Source: Euryarchaeota archaeon UBA561
Lineage (GTDB): Archaea; Thermoplasmatota; Poseidoniia; Poseidoniales; Poseidoniaceae
Direction of reading: 5' to 3'
Length of the DNA: 14,092 bases
NCBI GenBank assembly: GCA_002502295.1
Contig: DANX01000042.1
Location: 65,190 to 79,281 of the forward strand
Numbering within the stretch: position 1 is the stretch's first letter; every line of letters starts with the position of its first letter. The notes beneath the pieces are model-generated. The model was not told where the DNA came from. It did not search any database and worked only from the letters and a program-made list of their open reading frames with translations. Positions 7,159 to 14,092 of the stretch are shown here, piece after piece. A program made the position numbers and the translations under genes.

Positions 7159-8046
7159 ATGGCGGCAGCAGATTCCAAATCCGGCGAACTCCCTGAGAAA
7201 GGCCTGCTGTTGATCGGCATGGGGATGGGGTCGCTTGAAGGGATGACTTTGGAGGCTCAGGCAGCTGCCGGAGCGGCCAATCATCGACGATATGAGGCCT
7301 ACACGGCACTGTGGCCTGATGACGAATTGAAGCGACTTGAAGAAAAAGTAGGGCCCATTCAGCGCGTGATGCGCCCTGAAGTTGAAGAGCCAGATGAGTT
7401 ATTTTCACTTGCGAAACAATCCCTCGTTGCTTTGCTTGTTGTAGGCGATCCACTCCAAGCCACCACCCATGTAGACCTGCAGTTGCGCGCCATGGATGCG
7501 GGCATCGATTGTACGGTCATTCATGGCATCTCCATCACCACGGTGGTCACCGGGGCCATCGGCCTTTCAAACTACAAATTTGGTCGACAAACGACCTTAA
7601 CCTATCCCTATGGAAATTGGATTGCAACCTCTCCGTTGGAAATCTTGGCCTTCAACCGGGAACAGAATCTTCACACCCTCGCTTTGTTGGATCTCGACCC
7701 CACAGGTCTTGGTACGGGCGATCAGCGACCTATGCGCCCGAAGGACGCCGTTGAATCCATGCGCCTCATGTGGGAAAAACTTCAGAACACCAGAGAGGAC
7801 ACCTACGTTGAAGAAAACGGGGAAAAGGCGTCACGACACATGGTCACTGACACCTACCTTCAGCAATCTTTTGACAGCGTCCCCGTTGTCTTGTGTTCGG
7901 ATATGGGGACAGCGAACCAATCAATCGTGACAACCACCCTTGGGAACCTCGCGAGGGAAGAAGGCGGACGCCTGAACTGCCTCGTTTTCCCAGCAAGCAC
8001 GGGTGAGATTGAAGAGAAGGCGATGCTTCGTTGGAAAAAGGAGTGA
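7159..8046 (+). CDS. dphB: Diphthine synthase (diphthamide biosynthesis methyltransferase)
   Basis: 295 residues from the ATG at 7159; a longer form from the ATG at 7120 adds 13 residues but would share a CATG with the opposing tRNA methyltransferase start. A GGGGG run about 8 nt before 7159 could aid initiation. Tetrapyrrole-methylase fold: GLLLIGMGMG near the N-terminus, VVGDPLQATTH (94-104) as the SAM-binding GDPL motif, IHGISI (121-126), YKFGRQTTLTYP (139-150) and LHTLALLDL (171-179) are DphB hallmarks. It methylates the modified His of elongation factor 2 repeatedly, the second stage of diphthamide synthesis. Near the C-terminus the usual ARxG-type strand reads LCSDMGT. The symporter gene follows after 5 nt. 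Confidence 0.93.
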   Translation: MAAADSKSGELPEKGLLLIGMGMGSLEGMTLEAQAAAGAANHRRYEAYTALWPDDELKRLEEKVGPIQRVMRPEVEEPDELFSLAKQSLVALLVVGDPLQATTHVDLQLRAMDAGIDCTVIHGISITTVVTGAIGLSNYKFGRQTTLTYPYGNWIATSPLEILAFNREQNLHTLALLDLDPTGLGTGDQRPMRPKDAVESMRLMWEKLQNTREDTYVEENGEKASRHMVTDTYLQQSFDSVPVVLCSDMGTANQSIVTTTLGNLAREEGGRLNCLVFPASTGEIEEKAMLRWKKE

Positions 8047-8049
8047 GGG
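8040..8049 (+). promoter_or_regulatory. Ribosome-binding site for the symporter inside the dphB 3' end
   Basis: GGAGTGAGGG spans the dphB stop (TGA at 8044-8046). The GGAG at 8040-8043 stands 8 nt before the GTG at 8052, which supports that GTG over the upstream TTG at 8031 as the symporter start and implies translational coupling with dphB. Confidence 0.5.
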
Positions 8050-8051
8050 CT

Positions 8052-10157
8052 GTGTTCGGACTTTCGGATGAAATAGTGCTCCTTCTCTCCTTCTTGCTGT
8101 TCATGGGGTTCTTCGCTGGCGTTGGCCTCGCCTCAATGCGCGTCAAGCAGGACACAACGGACGACTACTTGGTCGCAGGCCGAGGCATGCATCCAGCACT
8201 GGCAGCCCTCAGTGCTGTCAGCACATGGAATTCCGGCTACATGTTCATCGGTTTTATTGGCTTTATTTTCCTCCAAGGATACTCAGGGATATGGATTGGT
8301 GTCGTCTCAACGTTGGGCCAAGCCGTTGCATGGATTTGGCTTTACAAATTCATCCAAAAGGAAGGGAACGAGCGGGGGGTTCGTTCACTCTCATCACTCG
8401 TTTCGAAAACCCGAGGGGCACCTGAAGCGAAATTAGCGGGCATCCTCTCAGTGGTGTTCCTTGCCATCTACGCCGCCGCGCAACTTGTGGCCGGTGGCGT
8501 TGCTCTCCGCGCCATGCTCGGCTGGTCGGAAGTGGTGGGCATTCTCATCGGCTTTGTGCTGGTGGTAGCATACTGCTACGCTGGTGGCATCCGCGCTTCG
8601 ATTTGGACAGACGCTGCACAATCGTGCGTCATGATTGTCGGGTCAAGCATTCTGTGTTATGTCGCTGTCACCGAAGTAGGTGGGTTTTCCGGGCTTCATG
8701 ATTCGCTCAAAGCGGTGGACCCCGGGATGGTGAACCTTCTTCCAGCGGACCTCACCTTTGGCATCACGTTGTGGATTGGCGCATTTTTCCTGGGTGGTCT
8801 GGGCGTAGCGGGCCAGCCGCAGGTGGTTTCTCGCGTGATGACACTCAAGGACGATAAAGACCGCAAAGAAGCCGCCATCTGGTTCTTCGTTTGGCAAACA
8901 CCGTTCATCGTCTTGATGTTCATCATCGGATTGGCGTGTCGCGCTATTTTCCTTGATTTGGATGCCTCACAAGCGCAGGATGGTTTACCTCTGTTAGCCA
9001 TGGAGGTGCTCAACCCCTTCCTTGCAGGCGTGATTCTCGCCTCCATTTTTGCGGCCACCATGTCAACAGCTGACAGCCAAGTGCTGGCCTGCACGGCTGC
9101 CATCACGGACGACGTGAAACCCGAATGGAGTCAAGAGCACAAGACAACAAAACTTGTGACCATGGTGATTGCCATCTTCGTCACCGTTATCGCCCTCGTG
9201 GGACAACAGTTCCCCGGCTTCGGAGATTCGGTCTTTGCCCTCGTGGTGCTCGCCGTGTATGGTTTGGGTGGCATCTTCGTGCCGCTTTTGCTCATTCGCA
9301 TGATGGGGTACGAGCCTGACACCGAACACACGATTTGGATGATGATCGCTGCTCTGAGCGCCGTGATTGTCTGGAGTCTAAGCCCGTGGGGTGAAGACAT
9401 CTTCCCGTCTATACCCGCCATGAGTTCTGCCTTTGCTACGCACTTCATTTTGTGCTGGAGGCGGTCGGATTCCAACCCCGAACCTTTCGGGCGGTACAGC
9501 CTACCTACGCAACGCATCACTACCATTGGCGCCGTCGTCGTTCTGGTGCTCTTTGGAGCCTTGGAAGGCACATACTACGCCATGGCGCCAGATGCCACCG
9601 AGGTGTCCGGAAACAAGCCCTATCAATTGAGCTACACCGTGAGTGAATGGACCCAGTCGGAGACCCTGAGCCTCGATGACGGGGGCACGCAAACCTTCAG
9701 TGTCACCTTTGATGAGTCCACGACCGCTGTTCTTGCAGCGACGCTTACCATCGCATACAGTGACACGGGAGAGACAGGTACGGCGGCATGCGATGATGTC
9801 ATCACAAATCCAGACTATACCGCACTGGCGGGTCCTTTTTCTGAGAGCGATGATGCGGAACGAAGCACCAATGGATGTGACACCATCACGGAGGTTGGGA
9901 GCATCGTTCCAAACGCTGAATTGCAGAACTATGCGACGAGTGCAGGCGATTACACCCTCAACGGTACAGAAGATGAACTCATCACCGTCCTCAACATGCT
10001 TGGGAAATCGCCCGAAATGATGGGGACGTTGAGCATGGACGTCACCCTCGAGGCAAACAATGGGAATATCTTTGGTGGAGATTCGAGTGAAACCGTTACC
10101 GTAACGCTTTCGCTGCTCGTGTTCCAGCCAAGCGGCATGACTCCACTTACAGCGTGA
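8052..10157 (+). CDS. Sodium:solute symporter (PutP-like) with extra C-terminal exodomain
   Basis: 701 residues from GTG 8052 (a TTG at 8031 overlaps dphB and adds seven). SSS family: DDYLVAGRG (37-45), AGGIRASIWTDAAQ (177-190), GQPQVVSRVM (254-263) and the TM9 segment ASIFAATMSTADSQ (330-343) match PutP transporters, with about 12-13 membrane segments up to residue 505. Ser338/Thr339 correspond to the Na+-site Ser340/Thr341 of E. coli PutP, but PutP Asp55-Met56 is Trp59-Asn60, and the proline-site Trp244/Tyr248 positions hold Gly and Val. It should import a small organic solute with Na+; proline itself is doubtful. Residues about 508-701 after the last membrane segment are acidic, Thr/Ser-rich and beta-like, with a Cys pair (AACDD, NGCDT), and most SSS proteins lack them. 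The 3' end overlaps the convergent hydrolase gene by 11 bases. Confidence 0.92.
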   Translation: MFGLSDEIVLLLSFLLFMGFFAGVGLASMRVKQDTTDDYLVAGRGMHPALAALSAVSTWNSGYMFIGFIGFIFLQGYSGIWIGVVSTLGQAVAWIWLYKFIQKEGNERGVRSLSSLVSKTRGAPEAKLAGILSVVFLAIYAAAQLVAGGVALRAMLGWSEVVGILIGFVLVVAYCYAGGIRASIWTDAAQSCVMIVGSSILCYVAVTEVGGFSGLHDSLKAVDPGMVNLLPADLTFGITLWIGAFFLGGLGVAGQPQVVSRVMTLKDDKDRKEAAIWFFVWQTPFIVLMFIIGLACRAIFLDLDASQAQDGLPLLAMEVLNPFLAGVILASIFAATMSTADSQVLACTAAITDDVKPEWSQEHKTTKLVTMVIAIFVTVIALVGQQFPGFGDSVFALVVLAVYGLGGIFVPLLLIRMMGYEPDTEHTIWMMIAALSAVIVWSLSPWGEDIFPSIPAMSSAFATHFILCWRRSDSNPEPFGRYSLPTQRITTIGAVVVLVLFGALEGTYYAMAPDATEVSGNKPYQLSYTVSEWTQSETLSLDDGGTQTFSVTFDESTTAVLAATLTIAYSDTGETGTAACDDVITNPDYTALAGPFSESDDAERSTNGCDTITEVGSIVPNAELQNYATSAGDYTLNGTEDELITVLNMLGKSPEMMGTLSMDVTLEANNGNIFGGDSSETVTVTLSLLVFQPSGMTPLTA

Positions 10158-10998
10158 AGTTCATTCCCTGTTCGCCAACAGCCCAACCCATGTCAATGAC
10201 GGCTTGATGCTCGGCTGAAGAGACATCATGGAGAGGATTTGTGTGATTAAGGTGGATAAACACGATTTCAGGATCGCCATCCACACGGGGACCTAACCGT
10301 TCGAGGGTTTCGCTGACGGTTGGATGAGGAACCTCTTCCTGCCTTCGACCTTGGAGTTCGTTGGTGTTCCAAAATGTTCCATCGACCAGAGCGACATCAA
10401 CCCGAAGAGAGGTTAGCCAGCTGCGAATGGTAGAGGCTTGATGGAGGTTGAGCGTGTCGTCCCACCGGTCATGGTCTGGGAGAAAAAGAACAGCACGATT
10501 CGGGCCACGGACAATGAATGCATGCATGTCGGAGAGTTCTGCTCGGTGAGGAACTTCGACGGGCTCAAGACTCACTTCTGGAGAAAGAGAATGGACGTTT
10601 CCTGAAATTACAGAATTTGTCGAAAACACACCCTGCTCAACCATCATTGCCCAATGCGGCGTGTCTTGAACAAGCGAGAGCATGGAATTTGAGGCATAAA
10701 GCACAAGACCTCGGGCATTCAAAGTCTCCCGTCCGAAAAGTCCCAATCCGTCGACATGACCGAAATGAGCATGGGTCAGGATGACAGATTTGAGGGAAGG
10801 GTGCCCCCAAATGCTCAACTGTTCTCCAAGAGCTCGGGACGCTTCAATGAGGTGTCCCTGACCTCTTTCGTCGGTGATGCCAAGACTAACAGGGTGGCGA
10901 ACATCGTTTGGACCCAGGTTGGCACAACATGTCCGGCGGCAGCCCGGCTGCGGTCGGCCGCCATCTTGGGCGGTTCCGAGGAGCGTCACCGTCGCCAT
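10147..10998 (-). CDS. PqqB-like metallo-beta-lactamase-fold hydrolase
   Basis: 283 residues from the ATG at 10996-10998. The frame is open further upstream to 11226, but that part reads as Cys/Pro-rich noise and MATVTLLGTAQDGG is the typical family start. Residues 20-25 (CRRTCC) lie where PqqB relatives carry a Cys cluster. THAHFGHVDGLG (75-86) is the metal motif, with Gly where the standard HxHxDH has Asp, as in PqqB-type proteins. LPDHDRWDD, VDGTFWNTNEL and FIHLNHTNPLHD, the last with the closing metal His, complete the pattern. The family covers PqqB and many MBL-fold hydrolases outside PQQ clusters; no other pqq gene is here, so a role in PQQ synthesis is not supported and the substrate is unknown. 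The gene is convergent with the symporter and divergent from the next gene. Confidence 0.85.
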   Translation of the reverse strand: MATVTLLGTAQDGGRPQPGCRRTCCANLGPNDVRHPVSLGITDERGQGHLIEASRALGEQLSIWGHPSLKSVILTHAHFGHVDGLGLFGRETLNARGLVLYASNSMLSLVQDTPHWAMMVEQGVFSTNSVISGNVHSLSPEVSLEPVEVPHRAELSDMHAFIVRGPNRAVLFLPDHDRWDDTLNLHQASTIRSWLTSLRVDVALVDGTFWNTNELQGRRQEEVPHPTVSETLERLGPRVDGDPEIVFIHLNHTNPLHDVSSAEHQAVIDMGWAVGEQGMNFTL

Positions 10999-11139
10999 GG
11001 GGAGTCCAGCGCGGCCTGCAACATGAGGACTTTCACGCGAAGGTCTCAAACGGCACCACAGAGACGGTTGGGTTGAGGGAACCTTTTGCCAGCACCATCC
11101 AAAGTGGAATTTCCCGGTCAAAAAAAGACTCGGGCAAGG
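10999..11139. promoter_or_regulatory. Divergent intergenic region between hydrolase and unassigned gene
   Basis: This 141-bp stretch must hold the promoters of both flanking genes if their starts are 10998 (minus) and 11140 (plus). I see no clear TATA box at the position expected for a leaderless transcript on either side. An A7 tract lies at 11120-11126. If the alternative TTG at 11086 is the true plus-strand start, the shared region shrinks to 87 bp. Confidence 0.35.
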
Positions 11140-12834
11140 ATGCGAGGGACAAAACAAGCCAACGAAGCAACGGCAAAAAAACTGGCAAGGGAACTCGGTC
11201 AATTCCGAGAAAACCCCCGATCCCACCTCCCTGCAATGGAATTTTCCGGAAAACTGCGATGGGGGCGAACGGACCCTGTTACGAAGACCCTGTCTGAGAT
11301 TGAAAAAATTATCAAGAAAAAAAACGATCTCAAATGGTTATCAAAGCGAATGATGTCCAAGCGAGGTGACGATGTTGCCAAAGCCTTCGCTGGCTCCCTC
11401 CACGCCGCCCATGATGAACAATTCACCATGGTCGGCCAATTCAAATCCGGTTCGTTTGGCTCTGGTTCCTACGTTCGACGTGGCGATGGAAAACCGGGCT
11501 ATTTGGCTGGAATTCAGAACTATGCCAACCTCACCCTCCGCATGCTCCCTTGGGAGGACCACGCGAAACGAGGGATGCATTTTTTCAGTTGGGAAGGTGG
11601 ATTTGTCTGCACGGGACCCGACCCAAATCCACCAAAGGCATGGCTGGGAGACGTGTTGAAACGATCCAGGTTTGACCTGCAACACAAGGAAATTGACGGC
11701 CGACAGATATGGACGACGGAAGGACTTGACCCTGGTGACGTGAACAGCGGATTGCCGTCAACCACCGGACACGTAACGTTCCGTTTCCACAACGGTTCCG
11801 TGGTCGGCCTTGGCTTGGACGCTTTGCAGACCTTTTCCAAGAAGGACAGCCCCTTTGTCCACCATCTGGCCCTGTCAATGCTGCCGCCCTTGCTTCCAAC
11901 CATCTTGACGATGGACGCTGTGTGGAGGCCGGAGGGGTGGCCTGAAGACCGTGAACTCCCCGAAGCAAGCAGCGAGGGCATTGACAAAGTCATTGACGCA
12001 TGGCAAGGCTTGACAATGAACGAAGGCATTGTCGCCTCGGCGATAAAGCAGACCGTGATGGAGGGCATTGAGGACGGTGTGCTCATCGGAGAAACCTGGC
12101 TCGATGGCGTGGAGACTGACGCCTTGGAAGCGGCTCTCGAAGGGTACAGTGGATCGGCCGAAGAGCGTTTGTTGGCAGCGGAAATTCTACGCTTATCCAT
12201 CGTTGAACCTCATGAGGATACGATTGGCCTCCGCATTGAATCAAAAGGCAGCCCCGAGCAGCGAGAAGAACGATGTCTCCGAGTCATGCCGTCAGCCGCT
12301 TGTGGGGACATTCTTTCTGCTTTCTGGGCGACGCACGGGTGGGAAGCATTGGAAATCCTTGGGTTGGAAGGCGAGGATGCAAGAACCATTTGGGAACAGC
12401 AGAGAGATGCTCCCAAACCGTTTGGAAAATTCCTCAAAGGCCTGGATAAAGCCAAGGCGCTTGCCCAGCAAAAAGCACGCTTCCCGCCTTGTGAAGATGC
12501 CGGGGTGGCCTCCCAGATGATTCACGATTACATCGTCGCTGGACTCACGCAGGGCATGGGTTCGGTTGAGCGGAAGGCCACGGCACGACACGCAACGCTT
12601 GACGAGGCGGCGGCTTCGTGGGCTTGGTTGGTCGCCGTTGGCCGCTCGGGCGGTCAAGAGTGGCATTTCGAAACAAACGCTCGAGACCGAGGCGGTGTCT
12701 GGGCCGTACCAACCGGTGTTCTTTGGGGATTAGGAAAGCGACTGCTTGAAGCGGAAGACGCTGATTTAGCCAGCCTCAAAAGCGAATGGAAGGAGACGTT
12801 TGAAACGCTCAAAACCACCACCGGGCACTCCTGA
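11140..12834 (+). CDS. Unassigned 564-residue cytosolic protein
   Basis: 564 residues from the ATG at 11140; a TTG at 11086 or GTG at 11104 in the same frame would lengthen it to 582 or 576. No signal peptide or membrane segment is visible. The first 80 residues are strongly basic (KKLARELG, IEKIIKKKNDLKWLSKR), which could contact nucleic acid. Residues 100-240 look beta-rich with Gly/Ser-rich turns (FKSGSFGSGSY) and aromatic clusters (FFSWEGGF). From about 270 on, helical segments rich in Ala, Glu and Leu dominate (EERLLAAEILRL, LWGLGKRLLEAED). I recognise no known motif, catalytic signature or family. Codon use matches its neighbours and the long frame is surely coding. It is divergent from the MBL hydrolase and convergent with the PLP enzyme, so context says little about function. 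Confidence 0.85.
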   Translation: MRGTKQANEATAKKLARELGQFRENPRSHLPAMEFSGKLRWGRTDPVTKTLSEIEKIIKKKNDLKWLSKRMMSKRGDDVAKAFAGSLHAAHDEQFTMVGQFKSGSFGSGSYVRRGDGKPGYLAGIQNYANLTLRMLPWEDHAKRGMHFFSWEGGFVCTGPDPNPPKAWLGDVLKRSRFDLQHKEIDGRQIWTTEGLDPGDVNSGLPSTTGHVTFRFHNGSVVGLGLDALQTFSKKDSPFVHHLALSMLPPLLPTILTMDAVWRPEGWPEDRELPEASSEGIDKVIDAWQGLTMNEGIVASAIKQTVMEGIEDGVLIGETWLDGVETDALEAALEGYSGSAEERLLAAEILRLSIVEPHEDTIGLRIESKGSPEQREERCLRVMPSAACGDILSAFWATHGWEALEILGLEGEDARTIWEQQRDAPKPFGKFLKGLDKAKALAQQKARFPPCEDAGVASQMIHDYIVAGLTQGMGSVERKATARHATLDEAAASWAWLVAVGRSGGQEWHFETNARDRGGVWAVPTGVLWGLGKRLLEAEDADLASLKSEWKETFETLKTTTGHS

Positions 12835-12855
12835 AAACGTCCGCCCACGGTTTTA

Positions 12856-12876
12856 CGCCTTGACGGAAACAAGGCG
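12856..12876. repeat. Perfect 7-bp inverted repeat in the convergent gap
   Basis: CGCCTTG (12856-12862) and CAAGGCG (12870-12876) pair perfectly around the loop ACGGAAA, 22 bp after the stop of the unassigned gene. No T-run follows the stem on either strand, so it is not a standard terminator, though it could stop or stabilise a transcript 3' end. Confidence 0.4.
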
Positions 12877-13020
12877 GTGCTGATGACCATGGACAACCCA
12901 AAGAGGACGTGTGTCGCCAACGTCCATGTGAACATTCGAGGGGTTTCTTCTCAGGTCTTCCAACCTTCGTAACGAGAAAGGATGCCCTGTTCTCACAAAC
13001 AATGTACCGAGTAGCCAAGC

Positions 13021-13029
13021 AAGAAAAAG
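13021..13029 (-). terminator. Oligo-T termination tract after the PLP enzyme gene
   Basis: On the minus strand CTTTTTCTT lies about 30 nt after the PLP-enzyme stop codon (13058-13060). Archaeal RNA polymerase terminates at T-rich tracts without needing a hairpin, so this is a reasonable 3' end signal for that gene. It is short, so confidence is limited. Confidence 0.4.
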
Positions 13030-13057
13030 CCGATGACATTCCCGTGGATCGACTCAA

Positions 13058-14092
13058 CTACGAAGCAGCAAGCGCTCCTTCAATGTCAGCCCAAAGATCC
13101 TCAACGTCTTCGATTCCAATGCTCAAGCGCACGAAACCGGGGACGACACCTGCTTGAACGCGGATGTCTTCTGGCACGAACATGTGGCTCGAGTTGAACG
13201 GGCACTCGATGAGGGATTCCACCCCCCCTAGGCTTGTCGCTTCATAGATGAGGGTGAGTTTTCGCATGAACTTCAACGCCGCCTCATCACCGCCTTTGAC
13301 CACAAAGGCAACCATGCCCGAACCTCGAGGAAGGATGCGCTCAGCGACCTCGTAATCAGGATGGCTTTTGAGTTTGGAATGGTACACTCGCTCAATGGCA
13401 TCATGGCCCTCAAGACGCGAGGCAAGGGTGAAGGCGTTCTCGCAAATTCGTGGCATTCGCACATCCAGTGTGCGCATGCCGCGCTCAAGCAAATAGCATG
13501 AATGGGGGTCGGGGGCTGCACCAAAGTGCACTTTTCGCATGAAAATTTGGGCGATAAGTTCCTTTGAACCGACCACGGCTCCGCCAAGAATATCCGAGTG
13601 ACCACCAAGGTATTTTGTCGTGGAATGGATGACCAAATCAACACCCATGGTCAAGGGTTTGCATCCCCACGGGGACGCAAAGGTGTTGTCGATGATAAGC
13701 ATGAGGTTGTGCCGCTTGGCAACTTCAGCCATGGCCTCAATGTCGCAGACTTTCAAAACCGGGTTGGTCAAGGCCTCAATGTAGAGGATTTTCGTGTTCT
13801 CTTGAATCGCCGCTTCGTATGAAGCGGGGTCGCGCATGTCGGCCATGGTGGCGGAGATTCCAAACCGAGGCAATTCCTCGGTCAACAAGCCATAGGTGCC
13901 ACCGTAGATGTCTGCGCTGGCAACAAGGTGGTCGCCCTGGCTTAGCATCGCCATCAAGGTGGTTGAAATGGCGCCCATTCCGGATGAAAATGTCTCAGCG
14001 TCTTCGCCGCCTTCCAAGGCAGCTAATTTTTGCGCCACGGCATCGGAATTTACGGTGGAGAGTCGAGCATAGAGCAAGGTGTGTTGTGCCCC
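13058..14092 (-). CDS. Cystathionine gamma-synthase/lyase-type PLP enzyme, 5' end missing
   Basis: The last 344 codons are present; the frame runs open through the right edge (GAQHT precedes LLYARLSTVN), so the true start lies beyond 14092, probably some 40-60 codons away. Cys/Met-metabolism PLP family: YARLSTVN corresponds to the Y-x-R-x-x-NPT segment that holds the neighbouring subunit's PLP phosphate, SSGMGAI follows, ADIYGGTY is the CGS/CGL form (Gly where methionine gamma-lyase has Cys), DNTFASP contacts the cofactor, and HSTTKYLGGHSD carries the PLP Lys, encoded at 13613-13615. SLGGVESLIECP and RLSIGIEDVEDL close the domain. It acts in transsulfuration or homocysteine formation; synthase, lyase and O-acylhomoserine sulfhydrylase cannot be separated by eye. 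The VN in place of NPT is unusual. Confidence 0.9.
   Translation of the reverse strand, partial: GAQHTLLYARLSTVNSDAVAQKLAALEGGEDAETFSSGMGAISTTLMAMLSQGDHLVASADIYGGTYGLLTEELPRFGISATMADMRDPASYEAAIQENTKILYIEALTNPVLKVCDIEAMAEVAKRHNLMLIIDNTFASPWGCKPLTMGVDLVIHSTTKYLGGHSDILGGAVVGSKELIAQIFMRKVHFGAAPDPHSCYLLERGMRTLDVRMPRICENAFTLASRLEGHDAIERVYHSKLKSHPDYEVAERILPRGSGMVAFVVKGGDEAALKFMRKLTLIYEATSLGGVESLIECPFNSSHMFVPEDIRVQAGVVPGFVRLSIGIEDVEDLWADIEGALAAS

Noticed and set aside
7122..7220. N-terminal extension of the tRNA methyltransferase to 7220
   Set aside because: It would overlap dphB coding by about 60-100 bases and the added residues do not resemble the family N-terminus; MRHLSVPRDQ is a better start.
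9063..9329. 88-codon minus-strand open frame in the symporter gene
   Set aside because: His/Glu-rich shadow of membrane-segment coding sequence; no RBS and fully covered by the conserved SSS core.
10999..11226. N-terminal extension of the MBL hydrolase to an upstream start
   Set aside because: The extra 76 residues are Cys/Phe/Pro-rich with no family match, while MATVTLLG at 10998 is the typical start; the extension also overlaps the divergent gene.
11317..11324. A8 tract as a possible slippage or programmed frameshift site
   Set aside because: The reading frame continues intact through the tract (KKKN) and neither alternative frame shows coding character, so no shift is needed.
11520..12200. 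226-codon minus-strand open frame antisense to the unassigned protein
   Set aside because: Ser/Pro/Arg-rich noise composition and complete overlap with a better-supported frame; no start signal.
1..14092. CRISPR array, tRNA, rRNA, insertion sequence or phage integration site
   Set aside because: No regularly spaced direct repeats, no cloverleaf or GTTCRANNC-type T-arm in the short gaps, and no transposase or integrase frame were seen.

Overview
The window reads as a stretch of an archaeal chromosome, most likely from a marine planktonic euryarchaeon of the Marine Group II / Poseidoniales type. The evidence is a diphthine synthase (diphthamide is made only in archaea and eukaryotes), a Trm5/TYW2-type tRNA methyltransferase, a stand-alone glutaminase subunit of GMP synthase (the split archaeal form), a TATA-like box about 28 nt upstream of a start codon (leaderless archaeal promoter layout) and very acidic secreted proteins. 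The lineage is an inference from gene content and protein style; no 16S or ribosomal protein gene is present. Genes are packed tightly, with no gene-free stretch over 300 bases.

Left part (24-7121), all on the minus strand. In transcription order: trm5-like tRNA methyltransferase, a tiny zinc-ribbon ORF with a suspicious coding continuation in the -1 frame, the GMP synthase glutaminase subunit, an orphan N6-adenine DNA methyltransferase, then, behind its own TATA-like box, a 1016-residue secreted acidic surface protein with five two-cysteine LDL-receptor-class-A-like repeats and a C-terminal membrane anchor/sorting-type tail. A 301-residue acidic membrane protein follows 30 nt downstream with a good ribosome-binding site, so the last two form a surface-protein pair.

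Middle part (7159-10157), plus strand. Diphthine synthase dphB is divergent from the tRNA methyltransferase. It is followed after 5 nt by a sodium:solute symporter (PutP-like core) that carries an extra acidic extracytoplasmic C-terminal domain of about 190 residues. The two translation-related RNA/EF2 modification genes (trm5-like and dphB) therefore sit back to back.

Right part (10147-14092). A PqqB-like metallo-beta-lactamase-fold hydrolase lies convergent to the symporter, overlapping its 3' end by 11 bases. A 564-residue cytosolic protein that I cannot assign runs away from it. The 5'-truncated end of a PLP-dependent Cys/Met-metabolism enzyme (cystathionine gamma-synthase/lyase type) enters from the right edge. 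The 223-bp convergent gap before that enzyme holds a perfect 7-bp hairpin, an oligo-T tract and one doubtful short reading frame.

I found no CRISPR array, tRNA, rRNA, insertion sequence or phage gene. The most unusual items are the two-cysteine LDLa-like repeat protein with its partner, the zinc-ribbon/frameshift locus upstream of guaA, the symporter with the grafted exodomain and altered sodium/proline-site residues, and the unassigned 564-residue protein.
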